DNA from: an uncultured beta proteobacterium
Lineage (GTDB): Bacteria; Pseudomonadota; Gammaproteobacteria; Burkholderiales; Burkholderiaceae_E
Length of the DNA stretch: 64,000 nt
Assembly: GCA_903934295.1 (NCBI GenBank)
Contig: CAIZNI010000056.1
Coordinates: 124,001 to 188,000, forward strand
Reading direction: 5' to 3'
Shown here: piece after piece, positions 42,510 through 50,565 of the stretch
How positions within the stretch are numbered: position 1 is the stretch's first letter
How the letters are laid out: every line of letters begins with the position of its first letter
Position numbers and translations under genes: made by a program
Notes under the pieces: model-generated
Told to the model about the DNA's origin: nothing
Database searches by the model: none
The model's input: only the letters and a program-made list of their open reading frames with translations

Positions 42510-43502
42510 TCAGTCGCCCAGCATCGCCAGGCAGCCCGCCTCGGTCAGCACCGCCTGCAGGTCCGGATCGGCGGGCTGGGCCCGGTATCGCGCCCGCAGC
42601 GCCGCCAGTGACTTGGCGTGGTACTTCTGCGGTTTCTGGGTGAACGGCCCGGCGGCCAGATCCACCGCGAAACTGTCCCGCGCATCGGCGACCGCTGCCT
42701 CGTTGGCCAGCGTCCAGGGGGCGAACAGTCCGCCCACCGATTCGCGCAGAAAAGGCATCAGCGTGGCCTGCAGGGCCGGCCAGTTTTCGAACGGACCCTC
42801 GGCGCGCGGCCAGAGCATCCGGTGGATCCAGTCCAGCAGGTGTGGCGCACGGCCCTCGATCAGTGCGCCCGGCGTGGGGTCGGTCCAGGCGCAGTACAAC
42901 TGCCCCCACAGGCCGAAGTCGCCGAACGACGGGCGCCCGCCGAACAGGTAGGGCCGATCGCGCAGGTGCTCGTCCAGACGCGCGATCGCCTGCTCGAAGC
43001 TCGATTCGATCAGCGGGGCCGTCGCGGGGCTGGACCCGACGAACCAGACGCGCTCGACCATCCGCGCGCGCACCTGTTCGCGGATGGCCTCGAAGCCGCC
43101 GGCATCGGCCTGCGGATCGCGCATGCGCGCCAGCCGTCCGGCCGAGGCGATCTGGTCCACCTCACGGGCCCAGCGGTAATGAAACATCCACTTGTTGCCC
43201 CACTCGTCACCGAACTCCTCGAGCAGCGCCGACAGGAATCGGTTGACCGGGTCGTCGGGGTGCACCGAGGGCTCGGGATGCAAGGCCTCGAGCGCGTCGA
43301 TGATGGGCGTGGAGTCCTGCAGCGACTGGCCCTCGGGCGTCACCACCAGCGGGATGATCGGCACCCGGGCGTACTTCTGGTATTCGGCCTGGCTGCTCCC
43401 GGTGCGCGGAATCCAGTCATGCGCGATGCCCTTGTAGCGAAGGTAGGCGCGCACCTTCACCGAGTAGGGGGACATCTCGGCGCCGAACAGGCGATGGTTC
43501 AT
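42510..43502 (-). CDS. Glutathione S-transferase-like protein
   Basis: The start ATG at 43502 (MNHRLFGAEMSPYSVKVRAYLRYKG) gives 330 residues, distinctly longer than classical GSTs (200-230). The thioredoxin-like N-domain is clear: SPYSVKVRAYL at the glutathione site, VPIIPLVVTPEGQSLQDSTPIIDALEAL with the cis-Pro and the DST motif. The helical C-domain contains RPYLFGGRPSFGDFGLWGQLYC. The additional C-terminal about 90 residues have no assigned role. The substrate is unknown. The next gene, D-aminoacylase, lies upstream on the same strand and ends 31 bp before this start. Confidence 0.85.
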   Translation of the reverse strand: MNHRLFGAEMSPYSVKVRAYLRYKGIAHDWIPRTGSSQAEYQKYARVPIIPLVVTPEGQSLQDSTPIIDALEALHPEPSVHPDDPVNRFLSALLEEFGDEWGNKWMFHYRWAREVDQIASAGRLARMRDPQADAGGFEAIREQVRARMVERVWFVGSSPATAPLIESSFEQAIARLDEHLRDRPYLFGGRPSFGDFGLWGQLYCAWTDPTPGALIEGRAPHLLDWIHRMLWPRAEGPFENWPALQATLMPFLRESVGGLFAPWTLANEAAVADARDSFAVDLAAGPFTQKPQKYHAKSLAALRARYRAQPADPDLQAVLTEAGCLAMLGD

Positions 43503-43533
43503 GGGGTCCTTTCGTCGCGCCTGGCCGGCGTCT

Positions 43534-45225
43534 TCAATGCCCCTGGCGCAGCAGCTTGCCCGGCAGCGGCTGGTGAACCGCGCCGTTCTCGTCGGCGACC
43601 CGCTCGCCGTTGACCCACACGCCGAGCACGCCGCTGGACCGGGTGACCACCCGGGTCGCATTGGCCGGCAGGTCGTTGGCGCGCGAGCGCGCGCCGCGGC
43701 CCACGCGGGCCGGGTCGAACAGCAGCAGGTCGGCGGCCCAGCCTTCGCGCAGGCTGCCGCGCTCGCGAATGCCGAAGAAGTCGGCCTGGGCGCTGGTCAG
43801 GCGGCGCACCGCCTCGGGCATGCCCATGATGCCCTTGTCGCGCACCCAGTAGCCCATCAGATGCAGGCCGAAGCCCGAATCGTCCAGGAAGGACAGATGC
43901 GCCCCCGCGTCCGACAGCGAGATCAGGCTTTCGCTGTGGGTCAGCAGCTTCGCGACCGCCTGCTCGTCGTGATTGAGCGCGGTCAGCGAGAACAGCGTGC
44001 CCAGGTTCTCGGCGATGGCCAGGTCGAACAGGCAATCGAGCGGATCCACGCCGCGCTCGGCGGCGATGTCGGCGATGCTGCGGTCCTCGAGGGCGCTGTT
44101 TTCCGGATTGACGACCTGCAGCACCTGGATCAGTTGCCAGTTGCCGGAGAAGATCCGGCGGGCCGGGATCTTGAGTTCCTCGCGCAGGCCATTGCGCAGC
44201 ACCGGGTCGCGCATGCGCTCGATCAGGGCATCGCCCTTCAGACCGAAGATCGGTTTCCAGGCCAGCAGCGGCTCGAGCGGGTAGGGAGACTCGAATGAAA
44301 AGTCGAAGACCAGCGGGGTGGCGGCGACCGCGCCGCGCATCCGGTTGCCGCGCCGGTTGGCCGCGGCGATCCCGTCCAGGTCGTCGAACACCCCGTTGGG
44401 CGCCAGGCTCGAGTGCAGCAGCGCCGCGACCAGAACCGGTCGTCCCGATGCCGCCGCGAACTCCTCCAGCTTGGCCACCGGGGTGGGGGGGCCCTTGGTG
44501 ATCATGAACACGCCCTGGTCGCGATCGCGCATCGGCTTGGCCAGCGCCAGGAACTCCGACCAGTCGGCCAGCCGCGACGGCATGGGGCGGCCGTCGTAGG
44601 CGCTGTGCGATGTGGTGGTGGTCGAGGCCAGACCGATCGCACCCGCTGCCAGCGCTTCATCGACCAGCGCCTGCATGCGTGCCACCTCGTCGGGCGTCGC
44701 GGCGCGATCCGAGCCGTCGGAGCCCATCACATAGGTGCGCACCGTCGAATGACCGACGAAGGCGGCGAGGTTCATCGCGCAGCCGCCGGCTTCGATCTGG
44801 TCCATGTACTGGCTGAAGCTTTCGAAGTTCCAGCGGATGCCGGCCTGCAGGCTGGCCAGCGACATGCCCTCGACCTGGGTCAGGTTCTTGGTGACCAGGT
44901 CGCGCGATGCTGCGTCGGGGCGGCAAGGGGCGATGGTGAAGCCGCAGTTGCCGATGACAGCGGTGGTCACGCCCATGCCGACCGACTGGTCGAGATAGGG
45001 ATCCCAGGTGATCTGGGCATCGTAGTGGGTGTGGTTGTCGATGATGCCGGGCATCAGCGACTGGCCGGCGGCATCGATGTTTTCGCGGGCCTGGCTGGAG
45101 TCGATCGGGGCATCGCGGCGGCGCACTGCGGCGATGCGGCCGTCCTTGACGGCCACCTGGCCCTCGAAGGGTTCGGAACCGAGACCGTCGTAGATTTTGG
45201 CGTTTGAAATCAGCAGATCGAACAT
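43534..45225 (-). CDS. N-acyl-D-amino-acid deacylase/D-aminoacylase-type amidohydrolase
   Basis: A 563-residue amidohydrolase of D-aminoacylase/D-glutamate deacylase size. N-terminal beta-sandwich: MFDLLISNAKIYDGLGSEPF...AVKDGRIAAV; metal-binding HxH in PGIIDNHTHYDAQITWDPYLDQS; GVTTAVIGNCGFTIAPCRPD is the D-aminoacylase hallmark; and the C-terminal SDAGAHLSFLDD motif holds the catalytic Asp. AGGAGGA six bases before the ATG is a strong ribosome-binding site. These enzymes hydrolyse N-acyl-D-amino acids, though several are annotated for dihydropyrimidine-like or other amide substrates. Regulatory dyads lie in the upstream 135 bp. Confidence 0.92.
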   Translation of the reverse strand: MFDLLISNAKIYDGLGSEPFEGQVAVKDGRIAAVRRRDAPIDSSQARENIDAAGQSLMPGIIDNHTHYDAQITWDPYLDQSVGMGVTTAVIGNCGFTIAPCRPDAASRDLVTKNLTQVEGMSLASLQAGIRWNFESFSQYMDQIEAGGCAMNLAAFVGHSTVRTYVMGSDGSDRAATPDEVARMQALVDEALAAGAIGLASTTTTSHSAYDGRPMPSRLADWSEFLALAKPMRDRDQGVFMITKGPPTPVAKLEEFAAASGRPVLVAALLHSSLAPNGVFDDLDGIAAANRRGNRMRGAVAATPLVFDFSFESPYPLEPLLAWKPIFGLKGDALIERMRDPVLRNGLREELKIPARRIFSGNWQLIQVLQVVNPENSALEDRSIADIAAERGVDPLDCLFDLAIAENLGTLFSLTALNHDEQAVAKLLTHSESLISLSDAGAHLSFLDDSGFGLHLMGYWVRDKGIMGMPEAVRRLTSAQADFFGIRERGSLREGWAADLLLFDPARVGRGARSRANDLPANATRVVTRSSGVLGVWVNGERVADENGAVHQPLPGKLLRQGH

Positions 45226-45243
45226 GGTGTTCCTCCTGAGCCC

Positions 45244-45341
45244 AGTATAAAGGCCAGGGGTCCTGGTGGGTTCGATCGAAGCGCTGGGGACCGGTTTTAC
45301 TGGTCGATCATGGTCGGTTGCGAGTGACCGGCCATGATCGA
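45244..45341 (-). promoter_or_regulatory. Promoter region with several dyads upstream of the D-aminoacylase gene
   Basis: On the minus strand a TATACT hexamer (45244-45249) lies 19 bp before the ATG and fits a -10 element, with no convincing -35. Dyads crowd the region: CCAGG-GGT-CCTGG (45254-45266), the palindrome TTCGATCGAA (45271-45280), GACCGGT-TTT-ACTGGTC with one mismatch (45289-45305), and a 15-bp inverted repeat TCGATCATGGTCGGT/ACCGGCCATGATCGA with one mismatch and an 8-bp loop (45304-45318, 45327-45341). Two of these share TCGATC, so a repeated protein-binding site is plausible. The large stem lies 20 bp past the stop of the upstream gene and could also act as a transcript-end hairpin, though no T-run follows. 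Confidence 0.5.
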
Positions 45342-45360
45342 AACGGAATGACCGCCCGGG

Positions 45361-45870
45361 TCAGCGCCAGCCGTGATGCGGGTGCCCGCGGTGATGGCGG
45401 TGATGGCGATAGCCGTGGTAGCCGTAGGCGGGAATCACCACCACCGGTGCCGGGCGATAGTAGTGGGGCTGGGCCTGGTAGACCGGCACGACATGAACGG
45501 GTGCGGCGTAGGCGGTGCCCGCAGGGATCAGCGGCCGGTAGGCGACGGGCGGGTGCGGCGCGCGGGCGTGGTTCGGCGGGTAGTAGGCCGGCGGGTGGCC
45601 GTAGGTCTGCGGGTGGCCGTAGCTGTGCGGGTGGCCATAGCTCTGCGGGTGGCCGTAGGTATGCCGGTGGCCGTAGGTGGGCGGATGGCCGTAGGTGGGC
45701 GGATGGCCGTAGGCGGGCGCGTAGGTCTGCGAATGGCCGGTGACCAGACTGGCGCCGACGACGCCCTGCGGGCCGATGACGATGCTGGCGCCGAAGTCCT
45801 GCGCGAGGGCCGCGGACGCGGCCGTCGCGGTGACACCGGCCGCCAGCAGTGCGATGAGCCTTCTGTGCAT
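45361..45870 (-). CDS. Secreted low-complexity protein with YGHP hexapeptide repeats
   Basis: The start ATG at 45870 follows GGAGGT five bases upstream, giving 169 residues. A signal peptide of about 24 residues (RRLIALLAAGVTATAASAALAQ) is followed by DFGASIVIGPQGVVGAS. The central region repeats YGHP(P/Q/H)(T/S) about seven times, and the C-terminal region is rich in His, Tyr, Pro and Arg (YHGYRHHRHHRGHPHHGWR). No enzyme motif is visible. The His/Tyr density suggests metal binding, cell-surface adhesion or a disordered periplasmic role. The longer track start is unsupported. Confidence 0.8.
   Translation of the reverse strand: MHRRLIALLAAGVTATAASAALAQDFGASIVIGPQGVVGASLVTGHSQTYAPAYGHPPTYGHPPTYGHRHTYGHPQSYGHPHSYGHPQTYGHPPAYYPPNHARAPHPPVAYRPLIPAGTAYAAPVHVVPVYQAQPHYYRPAPVVVIPAYGYHGYRHHRHHRGHPHHGWR
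45583..45708. repeat. Seven tandem copies of an 18-bp unit within the YGHP protein gene
   Basis: Contiguous 18-bp units (for example GTAGGTGGGCGGATGGCC, two identical neighbours, others diverged) encode the hexapeptide repeat of the secreted protein. Unit length is a multiple of three, so copy-number change leaves the frame intact. Identity between neighbouring units is higher on the left-hand, C-terminal side of the gene and at the exact duplicate near 45673-45708. Confidence 0.9.
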
Positions 45871-46066
45871 GGTGAACCTCCGTGATAATGGTTGAACGCG
45901 ATGGTTGAACGCGAGAGGAAATCGGGTCGGTGCTGCCTGGGCGATCAGTGCATCAACCCGCCTTGGACGGTCCGCGAAATCGCCCCGCCTCCTGTTTGAA
46001 CGCAGCCGGTTCGTGCCGGCCGACCCGCGCGATCCTGGCTTACAAACCGTTACCGCCCATCGCCCC

Positions 46067-47281
46067 TTGAATCCCACCGAAACCCGAAACGCCGGCCTGC
46101 TGCCGGTGGCGATCGTTCTGCTGGCCGGCATGGTGGCGGCACTGAACATCGGCAAGTTGCCGCCCTCGATGCCGGCACTGCGCCAGAGCTTCTCCCTGAC
46201 GCTGGTGCAGGCGAGCTACCTCGTCTCGATCTTCCAGCTCGCGGGGCTGTCGCTGGGTCTGTTCGGGGGCCTGCTCGCCGACCGGTTCGGGCCGCGCCGG
46301 GTGATGGGCTGCGGGCTGGCGCTGCTTGCGTTGAGCAGCGGTGCGGGCGCCTTCGCCGGCGATGCGCTCACCCTGCTGGTCTTGCGCGCCCTGGAAAGTG
46401 CCGGCTTCATCCTGACCGTGCTGCCGGGGCCTGCCCTGCTGCGCCGGGGCGTTGATCCGGCGCGCCTGTCCTGGGCACTGGGCTGCTGGGGCTGTTACAT
46501 GCCGGCCGGCATGGCGACGATGATGCTGGCCACGCCCTGGCTGATCGGGCAGTGGGGCTGGACGAGTGCGTGGGCGGTGTGTGCGGGCCTCGCGGTGCTC
46601 ACGCTGCTGGTGCTGCAGCGCGTGCCGCCCGATGCGCGCCGCGCCGACACCTCGGACGGCGTCGCGCGACTGGCCCGCGACACGCTGGGCAGCCCCGGCC
46701 CGTGGTGGCTGGCCCTGTGTTTCGGGCTGTATGCCGGCCAGTTCATCGCGATGTTCAGTTTCCTGCCGACGGTCTATCTGGCGGCAGGCATTTCCGCGGC
46801 GCTCGCCGGCTCGCTGTCGGCGCTGGGCGTGGCGGTCAATGTGCTCGGCAACCTCGCCGCGGGCGTGCTGCTGACGCGCGGTGTGCCCCGACACTGGCTG
46901 ATTGCGGGAACCTCCCTGGTGATGGCCGCCGGTGCCGGCGCCGCTTTCGCCGAGGCGCTGCCCTTCGGGTGGCGGTTTTTCGCGGTCCTGTGTTTCTCGG
47001 CTGCCGGTGGGCTGATCCCGGGGACCCTGTTTGCGACCGCGCCGCGCTTCGCCCCCCATGCCGGCGCGGTATCGACCACCACCGGACTGATGCAGCAGGG
47101 GTCGGCGATCGGCCAGGCGCTGTCGCCGCCGCTGGTGGCGGCGGTGGCCAGCGGCCCGGGCGGCTGGCCACTGGCCAGCGCCTGCCTCGCGGCATTTGCG
47201 CTCGCCAACCTGGGCGCGGCCTGGGCGATCGGGCGGTTCGAGGCTCGCCAGGCAGTGAGCCGGGTGTCGGCGGGTCGTTGA
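46067..47281 (+). CDS. Major facilitator superfamily transporter (CynX/NimT-like)
   Basis: About 404 residues from a TTG at 46067 (after H-R-P); the track uses a TTG at 45905, which would add an unlikely Arg-rich leader, and no ATG precedes the first helix, so the start is uncertain. Twelve hydrophobic segments; the helix 2-3 loop is FGGLLADRFGPRRVMGCG, the MFS A-motif. MPALRQSFSLTLVQASYLVSIFQLAGLSLGLFGG and the general order resemble the CynX/NimT group of cyanate or 2-nitroimidazole carriers. Substrate unknown. It lies between the divergent YGHP protein and the orphan ParA gene. Confidence 0.85.
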   Translation: MNPTETRNAGLLPVAIVLLAGMVAALNIGKLPPSMPALRQSFSLTLVQASYLVSIFQLAGLSLGLFGGLLADRFGPRRVMGCGLALLALSSGAGAFAGDALTLLVLRALESAGFILTVLPGPALLRRGVDPARLSWALGCWGCYMPAGMATMMLATPWLIGQWGWTSAWAVCAGLAVLTLLVLQRVPPDARRADTSDGVARLARDTLGSPGPWWLALCFGLYAGQFIAMFSFLPTVYLAAGISAALAGSLSALGVAVNVLGNLAAGVLLTRGVPRHWLIAGTSLVMAAGAGAAFAEALPFGWRFFAVLCFSAAGGLIPGTLFATAPRFAPHAGAVSTTTGLMQQGSAIGQALSPPLVAAVASGPGGWPLASACLAAFALANLGAAWAIGRFEARQAVSRVSAGR

Positions 47282-47427
47282 GCCAGTGGCGTCTGGCCGG
47301 GGCGGCGACGTCTGGTCGGGAGGGCAGCCGCGTCCCGTCAGGGCGGTAGCGTCTCGTTAATGAGGCAAAATGCAGTTCCTGCTGCGCCGCAGCGAGGGGC
47401 ATCGTCCCACTTCAAAGAGGCATCGAC

Positions 47428-48216
47428 ATGAAACGGGTCGTTTTCAACCAGAAGGGCGGGGTTGGCAAGTCGACGATCGCGGTGAATCTGGCGGCGATCG
47501 CCGCGTCGCGCGGGCGGCGCACGCTGCTGATCGACCTGGACACGCAGGGCAATTCCTCGCGTTACCTGCTGGGCGACGCCGCGATGGACATCAAGCCCAC
47601 CACTGCCGATTTTTTCGAGCACAGCCTGTCGTTCCGGCTGTCGTCGATGTCGATCGGCGAGTATGTGCATCCGACGCCCTTCGAGAACCTGATGCTGATG
47701 CCGGCCAGCCCGGGTCTGGCCGACCTGCAGTCCAAGCTCGAGTCGCGATCGAAGATCCTGAAGCTGCGCAAGGCGCTGGAGGAACTGGAGGGCTTCGATG
47801 AAATGATCATCGACACGCCGCCGGCACTGAATTTCTATACCCGCTCGGCGCTGATTGCCGCCGATGCCTGCCTGATTCCCTTCGACTGCGACGACTTTTC
47901 CCGCCAGGCGCTCTATGGGCTGCTGGAGGCGGTCGAGGAGATCCGGGACGATCACAACGAAGGCCTGCGTGTCGAAGGCATCGTCGTGAACCAGTACCAG
48001 GCGCGGGCTGCCCAGCCGCAGCGCATCGTGCAGGAACTGATCGACGAGAAGCTGCCGGTGCTGGCGAGCCGGCTGTCGTCCTCGGTGAAGGTTCGCGAGT
48101 CCCATGACGCGGCCTCGCCGCTGATTTCGCTGGCGCCCTCGCACAAGCTCACCCTCGAGTTCATCGCCTTGTACGAGGAACTCGAACGCCGCCGCAAGGG
48201 CGCCCGCAAGCGCTAG
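47428..48216 (+). CDS. ParA-family ATPase without an adjacent ParB
   Basis: A 262-residue P-loop ATPase starting at ATG 47428 after AAGAGG. The deviant Walker A is KGGVGKST (residues 9-16), followed by the A' motif LLIDLDTQGNSS and Walker B MIIDTPP. ADACLIPFDCDDFSRQALYGLL and IVVNQYQARAAQPQRIVQELI are usual ParA/Soj positions. Neither a ParB gene nor parS-like sequence is visible, and the neighbours (MFS, alcohol dehydrogenase) are metabolic. Such orphan ParA proteins can position proteins, flagella, chemoreceptors or storage granules rather than DNA. The C-terminus is basic (RRRKGARKR). Confidence 0.92.
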   Translation: MKRVVFNQKGGVGKSTIAVNLAAIAASRGRRTLLIDLDTQGNSSRYLLGDAAMDIKPTTADFFEHSLSFRLSSMSIGEYVHPTPFENLMLMPASPGLADLQSKLESRSKILKLRKALEELEGFDEMIIDTPPALNFYTRSALIAADACLIPFDCDDFSRQALYGLLEAVEEIRDDHNEGLRVEGIVVNQYQARAAQPQRIVQELIDEKLPVLASRLSSSVKVRESHDAASPLISLAPSHKLTLEFIALYEELERRRKGARKR

Positions 48217-49343
48217 AACGCGCTGTCGAGCATCTGCAGGTAGTCCTCGCGGGTGGCGGTGCGCGGGTTGGTGAGGTGGCAGTGGTCGAGCAGCGCCGCG
48301 TCGGCGATGCCGGCCAGGTGGGCGCGCTGCAGACCCATCGCGCCCAGGCCGGCGGGCAGGCCGAGCCGCTGATTCAGACCTTCGATGAACGCCGCCGGAT
48401 CGCTGCCCGGGGCGATGCCGAGCGCATCGGTCAGGGTGCGCGCCTTGGCGGTGATCGCTGGCGCGTTGAAACGCAGCACCGCCGGAAGCAGCATCGCGTT
48501 GAGCGTTCCGTGGTGCAGCGCCAGCCCCGGCACCGCGCCCAGCGGGTGCGACAGCGCGTGCACCGCGCCCAGGCCTTTCTGGAAGGCCATCGCGCCTTCC
48601 ATCGCCGCCATCATCATCTCCCAGCGCGCGGTGCGGTCCGAGCCGTCGCGGGTGGCGCGCTCGATGTGGCCGATCGCCCGGCGCAGGCCGTCGAGCGCGA
48701 TCGCTTCGGCCGGCGGATTGATCGACGGTGCGATGAAGGTCTCGATGCAGTGCGCGATCGCGTCCATGCCGGTGGCGGCGGTGATGCCCGCCGGCAGGCC
48801 GAGCGTGAGTTCGGGGTCACACAGCGCCAGCCGGGGCAGCAGGTTCGGGCTCAGCAGGCCGAGCTTGCGGCCGTTGCGCATCACGATGACGCTGCCGCGG
48901 CCGACTTCGCTGCCGGTGCCGGCGGTGGTCGGGATGGCGATCAGGGGCGCCACCTTCGGCGTGATCCGCGCGACGCCGCCTTCGACCGCTGCGTATTGCA
49001 GCAGCTCGCCCGGGTGGGTGGTGATGAGGGCGACCGCCTTGGCCAGGTCGATCGACGACCCGCCGCCCACCGCCACCAGACCGTCGCACCCGCTGTCGCG
49101 ATAGACCTGGGCCGCGGTCATCACCGCGTCCTCGGTGGGATTGGGCGGCGTGCCGTCCCACACGGTGGTGCGGGCGGCGCTGCCGATGGTCTCGAGCACG
49201 CGGGCGGCGATCCCGGCGGCGACCACCCCGCGATCGGTGACCAGCATCGGGTGGGCGATGCCCAGTTTCTTCAGCTCCGCGGGCAGCAGGCTCAGGGCGC
49301 CGAAGTCGAACTGGATGGTGGTGAGGTAGGTGATGGTGGCCAT
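48213..49343 (-). CDS. Iron-containing alcohol dehydrogenase (group III)
   Basis: A 376-residue Fe-ADH: GALSLLPAELKKLGIAHPMLVTDRGVVAAG at the N-terminus, nucleotide-binding CDGLVAVGGGSSIDLAKAVAL, APLIAIPTTAGTGSEVGRGSVI, and the metal-binding His residues in GMDAIAHCIETFI and GAVHALSHPLGAVPGLALHHG. These oxidise alcohols or reduce aldehydes, or act on maleylacetate and hydroxyacids. The stop overlaps the convergent ParA stop by four bases. Upstream 117 bp to ccmH contain an 18-bp tandem repeat. The substrate cannot be inferred. Confidence 0.93.
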   Translation of the reverse strand: MATITYLTTIQFDFGALSLLPAELKKLGIAHPMLVTDRGVVAAGIAARVLETIGSAARTTVWDGTPPNPTEDAVMTAAQVYRDSGCDGLVAVGGGSSIDLAKAVALITTHPGELLQYAAVEGGVARITPKVAPLIAIPTTAGTGSEVGRGSVIVMRNGRKLGLLSPNLLPRLALCDPELTLGLPAGITAATGMDAIAHCIETFIAPSINPPAEAIALDGLRRAIGHIERATRDGSDRTARWEMMMAAMEGAMAFQKGLGAVHALSHPLGAVPGLALHHGTLNAMLLPAVLRFNAPAITAKARTLTDALGIAPGSDPAAFIEGLNQRLGLPAGLGAMGLQRAHLAGIADAALLDHCHLTNPRTATREDYLQMLDSAF

Positions 49344-49374
49344 GGCGGTTCCGGCAGTGGAGGGCGGGGAATGC

Positions 49375-49416
49375 AGAGGAGACAGGAAAGACAGAGGGGA
49401 CAGGAAAGACAGAGGG
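49375..49416. repeat. Tandem 18-bp repeat (about 2.3 copies), AGAGG(A/G)GACAGGAAAGAC
   Basis: Two neighbouring 18-bp units differ at one base (49375-49392, 49393-49410) and a third begins AGAGGG. It occupies the gap between the alcohol dehydrogenase start (49343) and the ccmH stop (49460). On the plus strand it is strongly purine-biased (A and G only, apart from two C per unit). Confidence 0.85.
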
Positions 49417-49459
49417 CGGATCGGGTGGAGGGCGACTGACGCCGTCGACGGTGCGCCGG

Positions 49460-49957
49460 TCAGTCGTCGAGCAGGCGGCGGGCCCGCTCCAGCTCGCTGG
49501 CCGGGGCGGTGACCGGGGCGGTGGCCGGAGCGACCGGTCGAGCCGTTTCAGGCGCGCGGGCCCGTGGCGCCGTCCGGCCTGCGTCGGATCCGGTGGCTTC
49601 GGCCGCCAGACGGCTGCGGCGCTGCACCAGCGTCCAGACCAGGGCGCCGCCGGCCAGCAGCGCGAAGGGGCCGCCCCAGAGCAGGGCGGTGTTGCGCTGC
49701 ATCGGCGGCTTGTAGAGAACGAAGTCGCCGTAGCGCTCGACCAGATAGTCCTTGATCTGGGTGTCGGTGCGACCGGAGGCGATCAGTTCCTGCACCTGGT
49801 TGCGCAGGTCGATGGCGAGGTCGGCGTTCGAGTCGGCCAGGGTCTGGTTCTGGCAGACCAGACAGCGCAGTTCCTCGGAGAGCGCGCGCAGGCGCACCTG
49901 CCCGGCGGCGTCGAGCGGCGGCGGGGGCGGCGAGGTGGGGGTGGCGGGACGGCTCAT
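49460..49957 (-). CDS. ccmH: Cytochrome c maturation protein CcmH (thioredoxin-like CxxC)
   Basis: A 165-residue protein with the CcmH/CycL core: ALSEELRCLVCQNQTLADSNADLAIDLRNQVQELI, redox pair C32 and C35 (LRCLVCQ), and YLVERYGDFVLYKPP. A single C-terminal transmembrane segment (NTALLWGGPFALLAGGALVWTLV) follows, then an extended Ala/Pro tail. CcmH reduces apocytochrome c CxxCH in the periplasm. Oddly, no signal peptide precedes the domain: the protein starts MSRPATPTSPPPPPLDAAG, and no upstream start codon exists in the frame. Start overlaps the ccmG stop (ATGA). Confidence 0.9.
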   Translation of the reverse strand: MSRPATPTSPPPPPLDAAGQVRLRALSEELRCLVCQNQTLADSNADLAIDLRNQVQELIASGRTDTQIKDYLVERYGDFVLYKPPMQRNTALLWGGPFALLAGGALVWTLVQRRSRLAAEATGSDAGRTAPRARAPETARPVAPATAPVTAPASELERARRLLDD

Positions 49958-50487
49958 TCGGCTTTGAGCTTTGCGATCAGCGGCGCGAGCCGGCGTTCGA
50001 TGACGTCGGCGGTGAGCGGCCCGACGTGCTTGTCGCGCACGATGCCCGCCTTGTCGATGATGAAGGTTTCCGGCGCGCCGTAGACCCCCCAGTCAATGGC
50101 GGCCTTGCCGTTGCGGTCGCTGAGGTTGAGCGCGTACGGATTGCCGAGCCGCGCCAGCCACGCCTGTGATGCCTCGGGTTCGTCCTTCCAGGCCAGCCCG
50201 ACGATCGGCGCCAGACCGCGCTTTGCCCAGTCATTGAGCAGCGGATGCTCGACCTGGCAGCCGGCGCACCACGAACCCCAGACGTTGAGCAGCCAGACCT
50301 GGCCGCGCATGCGTGCCGGCGACCAGTCAGGACCCGCGCCCCCTAGCAGCGGCACGCTCACCGCCGGCGCGGGTCGCCCGACCAGGGGCGACGGGATCTC
50401 GCGCGGGTCGCGGTCCAGTCCCTTGAGCAGGAACCAGGCGATGCCGGCGAACAGGGCCAGCGGGAGGAGGAACTTGAGCGCTCGCAT
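49954..50487 (-). CDS. ccmG: Thiol:disulfide interchange protein CcmG/DsbE
   Basis: A 177-residue membrane-anchored thioredoxin-like protein. The N-terminal anchor is LKFLLPLALFAGIAWFLLKGL, followed by DPREIPSPLVGRPAP (a DsbE hallmark) and the active site WCAGC at residues 73-77 (GSWCAGCQVEHP; usually WCxxC). GVYGAPETFIIDKAGIVRDKHVGPL completes the fold with its cis-Pro. It passes reducing equivalents to CcmH or the apocytochrome in the periplasm. Confidence 0.95.
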   Translation of the reverse strand: MRALKFLLPLALFAGIAWFLLKGLDRDPREIPSPLVGRPAPAVSVPLLGGAGPDWSPARMRGQVWLLNVWGSWCAGCQVEHPLLNDWAKRGLAPIVGLAWKDEPEASQAWLARLGNPYALNLSDRNGKAAIDWGVYGAPETFIIDKAGIVRDKHVGPLTADVIERRLAPLIAKLKAE

Positions 50488-50517
50488 TGGCGTGCAGTCG
50501 GCCAGGAAGGGGAGGGG

Positions 50518-50549
50518 AGGCGAAGGAGAAAGGAGGCGAAGGAGAAGGG
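50518..50549. repeat. Tandem 16-bp duplication between ccmF and ccmG
   Basis: AGGCGAAGGAGAAAGG is followed directly by AGGCGAAGGAGAAGGG in the 78-bp gap of the operon. On the minus (transcribed) strand it is pyrimidine-rich, and would not contribute a ribosome-binding site for ccmG. Confidence 0.8.
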
Positions 50550-50565
50550 CGGCGGTGCAGGGGAC

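Noticed and set aside
47287-47370. Degenerate repeats with CGTCT cores between MFS and ParA genes
   Set aside because: Spacing 19, 22, 19 bp and low identity; not clear enough to call a tandem array.
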